DNA from: Halomonas sp. KAO
GTDB taxonomy: Bacteria; Pseudomonadota; Gammaproteobacteria; Pseudomonadales; Halomonadaceae
Direction of reading: 5' to 3'
Length of the DNA stretch: 64,000 nt
Assembly (NCBI RefSeq): GCF_015595025.1
Contig: NZ_JADNRL010000024.1
Span: forward strand, 229,499 to 293,498
Positions 19,284 to 28,496 of the stretch are shown one piece after another. Numbering within the stretch: the stretch's first letter is position 1; the number at the start of each line of letters is the position of its first letter. Under the pieces are notes generated by a model. It ran no database searches and was not told the origin of the DNA. It saw only the letters and a list, made by a program, of their open reading frames with translations. Made by a program: the position numbers and the translations under genes.

Positions 19284-21044
19284 ATGATCGATCGCGTTTC
19301 TCCGCTCGAGGAGAGCCTGCGCCTGCGTGCCCCGGAGCGGGTCATGGACCTGGAGCGTCTGGGCAGCCTGCACCCCAGCCGTCTGAGCTTCGTGCGCAGC
19401 CTGATACGCCAGATGGCGCGTCAGCGCTGGCAGATCAGCACGACGCGTTTCGATCTCGACGACGACGGTCACGGCACGGCCATCTATCGTCTGCAGACGC
19501 CGCGGGGGCGCTATCACGGGGTGATCTTCTCCCAGCCGCTGCCCGATGATGCCCGTTCGGATCGCGTTATCGCCGAGGCCTGGGACGTGACCTTCGGTGT
19601 GGTCGAAGGGGATGTGGACGACGCCCTGCTCGAGCAGATGGCGGCCAACGTGCCGCTTCAGGAAGCCGGCCGCCAGCACCCGCGCCTGCTGGTGCTCTCC
19701 CGGGCCAATCGCAGCCTGCGCAACTTCGCCGCCTTTACCGAGGCGCTCAGCGCCGGCCAGCAGCCCGACCCCAGGTGGATCACCCGGGTCGGCTACCTGT
19801 ATCGCACCACGGCCGTCTACGGCAACGGCAAGTTCGGCATCGCCGACTTCGACCGCCTGCGCGACAACCCGGACTTCCAGCGGCCCTTCTCGGCCCAGAT
19901 GCTGGGGGTCTATCTGCTGCGCCACTTCTCCATCGAGCAGATCGAGCACATCGCCAGACGCCAGGCGCCGGCGACTGCCGTCGGGCTTGCCACCCCGCTG
20001 CGGCGCTATCTGGGGATCGGCAACTCGACCGGGCTCGGCATGGCGCCGTTTCTGATCAACCACCCGCAGCTGATCGAGCAGTGGGTCGAGAGCCGGGAAC
20101 AGGCGCTGGCCCGGATCAGTGCCCAGCAGCCCGACGAGGAGCAGCGTGCCGCGCTGATCGCACTGGTCAGCCGTGCCCAGCGTCATCTGGAGCAGACCGT
20201 CACCGAGGATGTCGAACAGAGCGCGCGCAATGTCGAGACCGCGGCGGCCCTGCCCGAGGTGCGTGCCTGGCTCGAGCAGGTGCCGCTGACCGACGATCTC
20301 TGGCAGGAGCTGATCGAGTGGGGGCACCGGACCCTGTCGCTGGAGACCCAGGAGCTGATCAACACCCTGCTGCTGGAGATCTACCCGGACATCGTCGAGC
20401 CCTTCGAGGACCGCATGGGCGTCGATGAGCGCATGGAACTGACGCCGGAAATGCCGCTGGTGCGCCTGAAGCAGCTGATCGAGACCCACTATGACTGGGC
20501 GCTCTCCTATGACTTCGACGATCCCGACAATCGCTACTGGTTCTGGTATCGCTCCGTCGAGAAGGAGGAGCCACGGCTTGGGGTGCGCGACAGCGAACCC
20601 GGTGCCGACCGCGAGCTCAAGCTGGCCATCGCGCCGCGGGTAGCGGATACCCATCGCGTCATCAGCGACTATCTGGGCGACCACCCCCGCGCCTCGGTGG
20701 TCGACTTTCTGATCCAGCACTCGCGTCACAAGGACATCGTGCGCCGCATTCAGACCATGGTCGAAACGCCTTTCGGCGAGATTCGGGCCAACCTCTGGGC
20801 TCGCGACATGAAGCCCATGCATCTGCTGCGCACCAAGCTATCGTTCTTCGGCGCCAGCCGCTTCGACCCCAAGTCGGATCGCTGGGTACGCATCACCCTG
20901 TTCCAGGGGGCACCGCTGGTCGAGGAGCTCAACGCCGAGCCCGACGACCTGCGTGCCTTCGACGACTGGAGCTTTCCGCTCGAACCATCGACAAGCCACG
21001 CCGAGGATACCCCCACCCCCCTTACCACCGGAGTCACAACATGA
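19284..21044 (+). CDS. Conserved hypothetical protein of the BCCT/dipeptidase cluster
   Basis: This 586-residue soluble protein starts 1 nt after the BCCT stop and overlaps the next gene by 4 nt (ATGA), so it is co-translated with both. I do not recognise a named domain. It is rich in Arg, Asp and Glu, has no signal peptide and no membrane segment. Visible blocks include FGIADFDRLRDNPDFQRPFSAQ, LGIGNSTGLGMAPFLINHP and NRYWFWYRSVEKEEPR, which look like conserved enzyme segments. Its place in the operon implies a role, perhaps catalytic, in the same catabolic pathway. No function is assigned. Confidence 0.75.
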   Translation: MIDRVSPLEESLRLRAPERVMDLERLGSLHPSRLSFVRSLIRQMARQRWQISTTRFDLDDDGHGTAIYRLQTPRGRYHGVIFSQPLPDDARSDRVIAEAWDVTFGVVEGDVDDALLEQMAANVPLQEAGRQHPRLLVLSRANRSLRNFAAFTEALSAGQQPDPRWITRVGYLYRTTAVYGNGKFGIADFDRLRDNPDFQRPFSAQMLGVYLLRHFSIEQIEHIARRQAPATAVGLATPLRRYLGIGNSTGLGMAPFLINHPQLIEQWVESREQALARISAQQPDEEQRAALIALVSRAQRHLEQTVTEDVEQSARNVETAAALPEVRAWLEQVPLTDDLWQELIEWGHRTLSLETQELINTLLLEIYPDIVEPFEDRMGVDERMELTPEMPLVRLKQLIETHYDWALSYDFDDPDNRYWFWYRSVEKEEPRLGVRDSEPGADRELKLAIAPRVADTHRVISDYLGDHPRASVVDFLIQHSRHKDIVRRIQTMVETPFGEIRANLWARDMKPMHLLRTKLSFFGASRFDPKSDRWVRITLFQGAPLVEELNAEPDDLRAFDDWSFPLEPSTSHAEDTPTPLTTGVTT

Positions 21045-21835
21045 AGGTCTCCTACAACGAGCTCCAAGGACTCTGCCGCAAGGCCTTTCTGGGCCTGGGC
21101 TTCGAAGATGGCGACGCCAGCGACGCCGCCGACATGGTCGCCTGGATGCAGCTCCATGAGCTCGATGGACTGGAGGCCCTGAATCGTGGCCTCGATTATC
21201 TGCTGGCCGAGCAGCATGCCCAGGAGCATGCGCCGGTGCAGCTCTATTCCGATGGTGATCTCGCGGTACTCGATGGCCAGGGTCATAGCGTTCTCAGAAG
21301 CTCGAGCCTGGCGCTGGAGCTCGGTTTCGCCAAGGCGCGCGCCCGGGGCCTCTCGGTGATCAAGATCCGGCGCTGTCACAATCGCCAGCTGATCATGGGC
21401 TATCTGGCCCGCATCGCCGGGCGGGGCATGAACGTCACCGCCTTCTGGCGTAACGCTCAGGCCCCGGAGGGCAGCGACCAGCCACCGCTGACCGAGCAGG
21501 TGGTCGGCTTTCGTGCCAACAGCTCGGTGCCCGAGATCCGCGTCTATGCGGTGAAGCAGGTCCCCGAGGAGAACGAGCCGAACGACGGCATCACGCTGGT
21601 GTTTGCCAACCACGTCGACCTGCTGCCGTCGATGCGCTCCGAGTTCGACTACGAACTGCTGGCCCGCCATGAAGAGTCGACGCTGCTGGCCTGCCGCGAG
21701 CGGGCCATGCTCGATGGTATTCCCATCAATGATGGCGTGTGGAACAGGCTCAAGGACCTGGCAGCACGCATTCTGGTCGAGTCCACCGATGCCTCCCGCG
21801 GTGGCGCCGGAGCCGGCGTCTCCGACAACGATTGA
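21041..21835 (+). CDS. DUF3726-like protein
   Basis: This 264-residue protein begins MKVSYNELQGLCRKAFLGLGF, which matches my memory of DUF3726 proteins (MKVSLNEIE...), a family of unknown biochemical role. There is no signal peptide or membrane segment. The 4-nt overlap with the preceding gene shows translational coupling. The middle part (ARARGLSVIKIRRCHNRQLIMGYLARIAGRGMN) resembles the substrate-binding core of malate/lactate-dehydrogenase-like (Ldh2) oxidoreductases, so an NAD(P)-dependent reductase role is possible but weakly supported. Confidence 0.65.
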   Translation: MKVSYNELQGLCRKAFLGLGFEDGDASDAADMVAWMQLHELDGLEALNRGLDYLLAEQHAQEHAPVQLYSDGDLAVLDGQGHSVLRSSSLALELGFAKARARGLSVIKIRRCHNRQLIMGYLARIAGRGMNVTAFWRNAQAPEGSDQPPLTEQVVGFRANSSVPEIRVYAVKQVPEENEPNDGITLVFANHVDLLPSMRSEFDYELLARHEESTLLACRERAMLDGIPINDGVWNRLKDLAARILVESTDASRGGAGAGVSDND

Positions 21836-21969
21836 GTCATCGATTCATTGGGTGACGACCAGGCCCGGCGCTTACCCTCGAGGAGCGCCGGGGCCTCGTT
21901 ATCCACCCATATATCTGTCCGCCCACCCCCTATCCACCTATCCAGAGCACCCCAGAGAAGGACACCCGC

Positions 21970-22353
21970 ATGGTTCAGCCCGTTACCACCGATCTGTTCG
22001 CTTCCCGCGCCCCGCTGTCATGGGCAACCGTGGGCAATGGCATCCTCTTCACCGCCCAGATTCCGATCGACGATCAGGGCGAGGTCGTCAGCGGCGGCAT
22101 TGAGGCCCAGACCCGCCAGACGCTGGATAATCTGGTACACACCCTGGAGTGCGCCGGCGGTGGCGTCGAGAACCTGACCCAGGTGCTGATCTATGTGACC
22201 CGGCGCGAAGACCTCGCCACGGTCAACAGGCTCTACGCCGAGGTGGTGAAGGCCCCCTATCCCAATCGTGCCGCCATCATCGTCTCGGGCTTCGCCCGCG
22301 AGGAGATGCTGGTCGAGATGGTGGCCTACGCCGCCATCGATGAGGCAAGCTGA
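21970..22353 (+). CDS. RidA-family (YjgF/YER057c/UK114) protein
   Basis: This 127-residue protein has the RidA fold with the family end pattern PYPNRAAIIVSGFAREEMLVEMVAYAAI. In RidA, a conserved Arg near residue 105 holds the carboxylate of enamine/imine substrates; here the equivalent position near YPNRAAI is Arg but the usual PARS...V is altered to NRAAIIV, so it may be an Rid2-7 type. It is the last gene of the cluster and would hydrolyse a reactive imine or enamine made by the pathway. A terminator is not obvious. Confidence 0.85.
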   Translation: MVQPVTTDLFASRAPLSWATVGNGILFTAQIPIDDQGEVVSGGIEAQTRQTLDNLVHTLECAGGGVENLTQVLIYVTRREDLATVNRLYAEVVKAPYPNRAAIIVSGFAREEMLVEMVAYAAIDEAS

Positions 22354-22489
22354 CGGAGGCGCTGGTGGCTGCCTGGAGATTGTCCTGGCGCGGGGCAAGT
22401 GCCACCATAGGGATGATTCATATCAACGCACGCGAATATAGAACCCGCTGACTGTCGCGCCTCTTAACAATTATGACAACGAGCTCGTT

Positions 22490-24205
22490 ATGACTGTGGA
22501 GATCACTCAACCGAAGCGTCGCCGCGGCAGGGCCCGTGGCCGCGAACTGGCCCCGCTGGCGCTCGCCGGGCTGCGTCGCCTGCTGGGCGATGAACGCAGC
22601 GACCCCAGCCTGCAGCGCCGTGACCGGCTGATCGAGCATCTGCATGGTATTCAGGATGCCCATGGCCATCTGGCCATGGTCGAGCTGCGGGCGCTGGCCG
22701 CCTACATGAACCTGCCCATGGCGGCCATCTACGAGACCGCCACCTTCTACGCCCACTTCGACGTGGTCCACGACGACGAGGCACCGCCGCCGGCGGTGAC
22801 GGTGCGGGTCTGTGACTCTCTCTCCTGCCAGCTGGCCGGCGCGGAAGCCCTCAAGGCGGAGCTCGAGGCCGGTGCCGCCCCGGAAGCGGTTCGCGTGGTG
22901 CGCGCGCCCTGCATGGGGCGCTGCGATAGCGCGCCGGTGGTGGAGGTGGGGCACCACCATGTCCGCTACGCCAGCGTGGAAGGGGTCGAGGCGGTGATCG
23001 ATACCGGTCACTTCCACCCCGAGACGATCCTCTGGGAGCGCCTGGCCGACTACCGCAAGGCCGGTGGGTACCGGCTGCTGAACGCCTGCCGCGACGGTGA
23101 GGTGAGCGTCGAGAGGCTGATCAAGGCCTTCGAGCATGCCGGACTGCGTGGCCTGGGTGGCGCCGGCTTTCCGCTCTATCGGAAGTGGCAGGCGGTTCGC
23201 GCCGAGGCGGGCCCTCGCTATGCGGTGATCAATGCCGACGAGGGCGAGCCAGGCACCTTCAAGGATCGCTTCTATCTGGAGCGCGAGACCCACCGCTTCC
23301 TGGAGGGTGCCCTGGTCGGCGCCTGGGTGGTGGAGGCCGAGGCGCTCTATATCTACCTGCGCGACGAGTATCCCGGCCTGCACCGGGTGCTGCACAGCGC
23401 CATCGGCGAGCTGGAGGAGGCCGGCCTGGTGGCGCCGGGCTATATCGTGCTGCGTCGCGGTGCCGGCGCCTATATCTGTGGCGAGGAGTCGGCGCTGATC
23501 GAGTCCCTGGAGGGCAAGCCCGGCAAGCCCCGGCATCGCCCCCCCTTTGTTGCCCAGAGGGGGCTCTTCGACCGTCCGACCCTGGTCAACAATGTCGAGA
23601 CCGTCTACTGGATCCCGCGGATCTGGGAGCAGGGGGCCGAGTGGTTCGCCGCCCAGGGGCGTCATGGCCGGCGTGGCCTGCGCAGCTTCTCGGTCTCCGG
23701 CCGGGTCAGGCGCCCCGGCGTCCACCTGGCCCCGGCGGGCATCACCCTGCACGAGCTGCTGGAGGAGTACTGTGGCGGCATGGCCGAGGGCCATCGGCTG
23801 CTGGGCTACCTGCCCGGCGGCGCCTCCGGGGGGATCCTGCCGGCCGACAAGGCGGATATCCCGCTCGATTTCGATACCCTTCAGGAGCATGGCTGCTTCA
23901 TCGGCTCGGCGGCGATCGTCGTGCTTTCGGACCAGGATGATCTGCGTGCCGTGGCCAGCAACCTGCTGGCCTTCTTCGCCGACGAGTCCTGCGGTCAGTG
24001 CACGCCCTGCCGCGTGGGGAGCGAGAAGATGCTCACCCTGCTCGAACGCGACGAGTGGGATGTCCCGCAGCTCGAGCGGCTCGCCCGGGTGATGATGGAC
24101 GCCTCCATCTGCGGCCTGGGCCAGGCCGCGCCCAATCCGGTGATCAGCCTGCTACGCGACTTCCGCGGCGAGCTTGCCGACCGCAACCTGATCGCCAAGG
24201 GGTGA
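22490..24205 (+). CDS. fdsB: NAD-dependent formate dehydrogenase, diaphorase (beta) subunit with fused NuoE domain
   Basis: This 571-residue protein is a fusion. Residues 20-165 are a NuoE-like [2Fe-2S] thioredoxin-fold domain with ligands C108, C113, C141 and C145. Residues 185-571 are NuoF-like: a GAGGFPLYRKW and NADEGEPGTFKDR FMN/NADH region, and a C-terminal [4Fe-4S] site in ESCGQCTPCRVG plus SICGLGQAAPNP. It passes formate electrons from the alpha subunit to NAD. The alpha subunit follows 10 nt later. In some bacteria the NuoE part is a separate gene (fdsG); here it is joined. Confidence 0.88.
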   Translation: MTVEITQPKRRRGRARGRELAPLALAGLRRLLGDERSDPSLQRRDRLIEHLHGIQDAHGHLAMVELRALAAYMNLPMAAIYETATFYAHFDVVHDDEAPPPAVTVRVCDSLSCQLAGAEALKAELEAGAAPEAVRVVRAPCMGRCDSAPVVEVGHHHVRYASVEGVEAVIDTGHFHPETILWERLADYRKAGGYRLLNACRDGEVSVERLIKAFEHAGLRGLGGAGFPLYRKWQAVRAEAGPRYAVINADEGEPGTFKDRFYLERETHRFLEGALVGAWVVEAEALYIYLRDEYPGLHRVLHSAIGELEEAGLVAPGYIVLRRGAGAYICGEESALIESLEGKPGKPRHRPPFVAQRGLFDRPTLVNNVETVYWIPRIWEQGAEWFAAQGRHGRRGLRSFSVSGRVRRPGVHLAPAGITLHELLEEYCGGMAEGHRLLGYLPGGASGGILPADKADIPLDFDTLQEHGCFIGSAAIVVLSDQDDLRAVASNLLAFFADESCGQCTPCRVGSEKMLTLLERDEWDVPQLERLARVMMDASICGLGQAAPNPVISLLRDFRGELADRNLIAKG

Positions 24206-24215
24206 GGAGGGAGAG

Positions 24216-27203
24216 ATGAGTGACCAGAGCGTAATGGAAAGCTTTACCCTGAAGCTGGATGGCGCCGAGGTCAGCGCCTGGCCCGGCGAGACCCTCTGGC
24301 AGGTGGCCAAGCGTGCCGGCGAGACCATTCCTCACCTGTGCTTCAAGGACGCCCCGGGCTACCGTTCCGATGGCAACTGCCGCGCCTGCATGGTGGAGAT
24401 CGAGGGGGAGCGCGTGCTCGCCGCCAGCTGCATCCGCGAGGCGACCCCCGGCATGGTGGTGAAGAGCGCCGGCTCCGAGCGGGCCCGCGAGGCGCGGGAG
24501 GAGGTGCTGGCACTGCTGCTGGCCGACCAGCCCAAACGCGAGGCGAGCCCCGATCGCTCGAGCCACCTGTGGGCCATGGCCGACCGGCTGGCCGTCGACG
24601 CCACGGCGGTGGGCGAGCGTCTGCCCGCCCGGGCGGAGCGGACGTCGCCCACGGTGCATCATGTGGCCGAGAGGGCGGACTCGCTGCCCCATGCCGGGGG
24701 GCATGACGCCACCCACTCGGCGATGAACGTCAATCTGGATGCCTGCATCACCTGCGGGCTCTGTGTGCGCGCCTGTCGCGAGGTGCAGGGCAACGACGTG
24801 ATCGGCCTGGCCCATCGCGGGGCGGCGTCCAAGATCGTGTTCGACTTCGATGACCCCATGGGCGAGAGCACCTGCGTGGCCTGTGGCGAGTGCGTCCAGG
24901 CCTGTCCCACCGGGGCGCTGATGCCGGCGACCCTGATCGATGACGCGGGCCGTGGCGACTCCGCCGTGGCCGACCGCACCGTCGACTCGATCTGCCCCTA
25001 CTGCGGGGTCGGTTGTCAGCTGACCTACCACGTCAAGGATGACGCGCCACACGTCGAGGAGCGCCGGGGGCAGGGCGAAGGGGAGGTCCGAGGACCAGGG
25101 ATGGCCGAGGTAGCTTCCAGGGAGGGACTCGTAGCGCCTCCCCGCAGCCCTGCCGCCGGATCAGCTCCGTCCAATGCAGGAGCTGGGCGCATACTCTTTG
25201 TAACCGGTAGAAACGGTCCCTCCAACCAGGGCCGGCTCTGCGTCAAGGGGCGCTTCGGCTTCGACTACCCCAACCACCCGGCGCGGCTGACCCGGCCGCT
25301 GATCCGCCGCGAGGGCGTGCCCAAGGGGGTCGATCCCGATTTCGATCCGGCCGACCCGCTGACCCACTTCCGCGAGGCAAGCTGGGAGGAGGCGCTGGAT
25401 CTGGCGGCGGAGGGGCTCACCAGCCTCAAGGCCAGCAACGGTCCCGAGGCACTCGCCGGCTTCGGCAGCGCCAAGTGCTCCAACGAGGAGGCCTGGCTGT
25501 TTCAGAAGCTGGTGCGTACCGGCTTCGGCTCCAACCATGTCGACCACTGTACCCGCCTGTGCCACGCCAGCTCCGTGGCGGCCCTGATGGAGTGCCTGGG
25601 TTCCGGCGCGGTCACCGCGTCGTTCATGCAGGCGCTCGAGGCCGATGTGGTGGTCCTCACCGGCTGCAACCCGGCGGTGAACCACCCGGTGGCGGCCACC
25701 TACTTCAAGCAGGCGGCCAGGAACGGCACCCGGCTGATCATCCTCGACCCCCGCGGCCAGGCCCTGGACGCCTACGCCTGGCGCAGCGTGCGCTTCACGC
25801 CGGGCGGCGATGTGGCGCTGCTGAACGCCATGCTCAATGTGATCATCGCCGAGGGGCTCTACGACCAGGCCTATATCGACGCCCATACCGAAGGCTTCGC
25901 GGCGCTGGCGGCGAGCGTGGTCGACATGACCCCCGAGGCCATGTCACCGCTGTGCGGCGTGGCGCCCGATACCCTTCGCGAGATCGCGCGGGCCTATGCC
26001 ACCGCCGACAAGGCGATGGTCTTCTGGGGCATGGGCATCTCCCAGCACACCCATGGCACCGACAACGCACGCTGTCTGATCTCGCTGGCGCTCGCCTGCG
26101 GTCAGACCGGGCGCCCGGGAACCGGCCTGCATCCGCTGCGCGGTCAGAACAACGTCCAGGGCGCCTCGGACGCGGGCCTGATTCCCATGGTGCTGCCCGA
26201 CTATCAGCCGGTGGGCGATGCCCAGCTGCGCGCCGCCTTCGAGGAGCTGTGGAACACCGAGCTCGACCCCGAGCCCGGGCTGACCGTGGTGGAGATCATG
26301 GATGCCATCGTGGCCGGCATCATCAAGGGCATGTATATCCTCGGCGAGAACCCGGCGATGTCCGACCCGGATCTCCACCATGCACGCCAGGCGCTGGCCA
26401 CCCTCGAACACCTGGTGGTGCAGGACCTGTTCGTGACCGAGACGGCCCAGTTCGCCGATGTCATCCTGCCGGCCACCGCCTGGGCGGAGAAGGATGGCAC
26501 CGTCACCAACACCAACCGCCAGGTGCAGATGGGGCGCGCCGCGGTGGCCCCGCCGGGGGAGGCGAAGCCCGACTGGTGGATCATCCAGGAGATGGCCAGG
26601 CGCTTCGGGCTGGGCTGGGACTATGCCCACCCGCGGGAGGTGTTCGCCGAGATGAAGCATGGCATGTCCTCGCTGGACCATATCAGCTGGGAGCGCCTCG
26701 AGGCGGAGGACTCGGTGATCTATCCCTGCCTCGCCCCCGACGCCCCCGGCGAGGACGTGGTGTTCAGCGACGCCTTCCCGCGGGCCGGCGGCAGGGCGAA
26801 GTTCTCGCCCACCCGACCGCTGCCGCCGGATGAGCCGGTGGATGCCGACTATCCGACGGTACTGACCACCGGGCGGCTGCTGGAGCACTGGCACACCGGC
26901 GCCATGACGCGTCGCAGCCGGGTGCTCGATGATCTGGAACCGGAGGCCGCGGCCAGCCTGGCTCCCGCGGAGCTGGGACGCCTGGGGGTGGCGCCGGGAG
27001 AGCCGATCACCATCGCCACCCGGCGCGGCACGATCACCCTGACGGCACGCTCAGATCCGCGCATGCCCGAAGGCATGGTGTTCGTGCCCTTCGCTTTCGT
27101 GGAGGCGGCGGCCAACCTGCTGACCAATCCGGCGCTGGACCCCTACGGCAAGATCCCGGAGTTCAAGTACGCGGCCTGTCGGCTCTCGCCGGCTGCCCCT
27201 TGA
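24216..27203 (+). CDS. fdsA: NAD-dependent formate dehydrogenase, molybdenum catalytic (alpha) subunit
   Basis: This 995-residue molybdoenzyme oxidises formate to CO2. Domains in order: an N-terminal NuoG-like [2Fe-2S] region (C42, C55, C58, C72), two [4Fe-4S] clusters in CITCGLCVRACREV and CVACGECVQACPTG, a further [4Fe-4S] site (C260, C263, C267, C342) and the Mo-bisMGD domains. The catalytic Cys is C449 in CTRLCHASS. It is longer than usual because about 45 residues (about 281-325) are inserted inside the cluster site; see the separate entry. No fdhD/fdsC chaperone gene is next to it. Its end overlaps the convergent EamA gene by 41 nt. Confidence 0.92.
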   Translation: MSDQSVMESFTLKLDGAEVSAWPGETLWQVAKRAGETIPHLCFKDAPGYRSDGNCRACMVEIEGERVLAASCIREATPGMVVKSAGSERAREAREEVLALLLADQPKREASPDRSSHLWAMADRLAVDATAVGERLPARAERTSPTVHHVAERADSLPHAGGHDATHSAMNVNLDACITCGLCVRACREVQGNDVIGLAHRGAASKIVFDFDDPMGESTCVACGECVQACPTGALMPATLIDDAGRGDSAVADRTVDSICPYCGVGCQLTYHVKDDAPHVEERRGQGEGEVRGPGMAEVASREGLVAPPRSPAAGSAPSNAGAGRILFVTGRNGPSNQGRLCVKGRFGFDYPNHPARLTRPLIRREGVPKGVDPDFDPADPLTHFREASWEEALDLAAEGLTSLKASNGPEALAGFGSAKCSNEEAWLFQKLVRTGFGSNHVDHCTRLCHASSVAALMECLGSGAVTASFMQALEADVVVLTGCNPAVNHPVAATYFKQAARNGTRLIILDPRGQALDAYAWRSVRFTPGGDVALLNAMLNVIIAEGLYDQAYIDAHTEGFAALAASVVDMTPEAMSPLCGVAPDTLREIARAYATADKAMVFWGMGISQHTHGTDNARCLISLALACGQTGRPGTGLHPLRGQNNVQGASDAGLIPMVLPDYQPVGDAQLRAAFEELWNTELDPEPGLTVVEIMDAIVAGIIKGMYILGENPAMSDPDLHHARQALATLEHLVVQDLFVTETAQFADVILPATAWAEKDGTVTNTNRQVQMGRAAVAPPGEAKPDWWIIQEMARRFGLGWDYAHPREVFAEMKHGMSSLDHISWERLEAEDSVIYPCLAPDAPGEDVVFSDAFPRAGGRAKFSPTRPLPPDEPVDADYPTVLTTGRLLEHWHTGAMTRRSRVLDDLEPEAAASLAPAELGRLGVAPGEPITIATRRGTITLTARSDPRMPEGMVFVPFAFVEAAANLLTNPALDPYGKIPEFKYAACRLSPAAP
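25056..25190 (+). repeat. In-frame insertion in fdsA with a repeat-like sequence
   Basis: Between the conserved segments YHVKDD and ILFVTGRNGPSNQGRLCVKGRFG, where other FdsA proteins have only a few residues, about 45 codons rich in Gly, Pro, Ala and Arg are inserted. The DNA contains inverted pieces (gggaggtccgagga; gcgcctccccgc) and resembles repetitive intergenic palindromes I recall from Halomonas genomes. The reading frame stays open. Confidence 0.6.
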
Positions 27204-28086
27204 CCACCAGCACCACGCCGGCGATGGCGATGGCCATGCCGGCAAGCGAGGCGGGAGGCAGGGCCTCGTCGAACAGCCACCAGGCCTGCAGGGCGGTGAC
27301 CGGTGGCACCAGATAGAACAGGCTTGCCACCCGCGAGGCCTCGCCGCGCTTGATCAGCGCCATCAGCAGCAGGATGGCGCTGATCGAGAGCACCAGCACC
27401 AGCCACCCCAGGGTCAGGGTGAAGACGGGAGTCCACTCCACGTGGCGCTCCTCGAAGAGCAGGGCGCCCAGGCCGAACAGCGTGGCGGTGGCCAGATACT
27501 GCACCACGGTGCCGGAGAGCAGCGGCATGCCGGTGCAGTGGCGCTTCTGATAGAGGGTGCCGCCGGTAATGCCGAGCAGCGCGACCAGAACGGCCCCCAG
27601 CGCCCCCAGGCCGAAGCCCTGGAAGAGGCTCTCGCCCGGGTCCAGCTTGCCGCCCAGCACCAGGGCGACCCCCACCAGCCCTAGCAGCAGTCCTAGCCAC
27701 TGGCGTGTCGTCAGCCGCTCGCCCAGCAGTGGGCCGGCGAGCCCCGCCGTCAGCAGCGGCTGCAGCCCCACCAGCAGCGAGGCGAGCCCCGCCGGCATGC
27801 CCAGGTAGATGCCGTAGAAGACACCCCCCAGATAGGCGCCATGCACCAGCAGGCCCGAGACCGCGATATGCCCCCATAGCCGGGAGCCGCGGGGCCACTC
27901 GCCGGAGAGCCAGTGGGCGAGAGGAGCCAGCAGCACCAGGGTCAGGGCGGAGCGAATGAAGAGGAAGGTGAAGGGCTCGGCGTAGGGCAGGCCGAACTTG
28001 GCGCCGATGAAGCCGGTGCTCCACAGCACCACGAACAGCAGCGGCATGGCGGCGAGCCACAGGCGATGAGAGAAGATGGCGGGCAT
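27163..28086 (-). CDS. EamA/DMT-family transporter
   Basis: This 307-residue inner-membrane protein has ten hydrophobic segments and the two-fold internal repeat of the drug/metabolite transporter superfamily (FVVLWSTGFIGAKFGLPYAEPFTFLFIRS at the start; LLMALIKRGEASRVASLFYLVPPVTALQAW in the second half). It probably exports an amino acid or other metabolite; the substrate is unknown. It runs convergently into the end of fdsA with a 41-nt overlap, so the two genes are not co-regulated. Its promoter region faces the TRAP operon. Confidence 0.85.
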   Translation of the reverse strand: MPAIFSHRLWLAAMPLLFVVLWSTGFIGAKFGLPYAEPFTFLFIRSALTLVLLAPLAHWLSGEWPRGSRLWGHIAVSGLLVHGAYLGGVFYGIYLGMPAGLASLLVGLQPLLTAGLAGPLLGERLTTRQWLGLLLGLVGVALVLGGKLDPGESLFQGFGLGALGAVLVALLGITGGTLYQKRHCTGMPLLSGTVVQYLATATLFGLGALLFEERHVEWTPVFTLTLGWLVLVLSISAILLLMALIKRGEASRVASLFYLVPPVTALQAWWLFDEALPPASLAGMAIAIAGVVLVVKGQPARADRPRT

Positions 28087-28200
28087 GGGGGCATCCTTGC
28101 AGGGGAGGCAACCATCTTCGCCGCCTCGCGGCAGGCTGCCAAGGGGGCGTGGCGCCTTCGAGGGTTTGTGCTTTGGTCGTAGAGCGTAGGACCAGTGGCT

Positions 28201-28217
28201 AACTGGTCAGACCAGTT
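28201..28217. promoter_or_regulatory. Perfect GntR-type operator between eamA and the TRAP operon
   Basis: Two perfect 8-bp arms, aactggtc and gaccagtt, with a 1-nt centre make a 17-bp palindrome containing TGGTCnGACCA. This is the pattern of FadR-subfamily GntR repressors (LldR, PdhR, GlcC). A further half-site (accagt) lies 10 nt upstream. The 410-nt gap between the two divergent genes holds no gene. Confidence 0.6.
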
Positions 28218-28496
28218 TTTCCCCATTGCTTACAACATATTGTCGTCGGTGGAGGGGCAGTGGTTCGCGGATGGCGGGCAGGGCAACGTTGAATCGCGGC
28301 ATTGGCCGGGCACGGGGCTTTCGCTAGCTTCTTGAGGGGAGCGTCTGTGCGCTTACCGACCATGCACGATGGAGTCGAGCGTGGGGCGTCGGGGTCGCCT
28401 GGGCGGCCATGAACGGCGAATCGGTCCAGGGAAGATAACAACAAGATCCGGCCATGCCCCCGGCGGGGCCGGCCACCGCCATCTGGAGTTTATTCC

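Noticed and set aside
22418-23890. 490-residue antisense open frame opposite fdsB
   Set aside because: No domain; FdsB cofactor motifs are on the plus strand.
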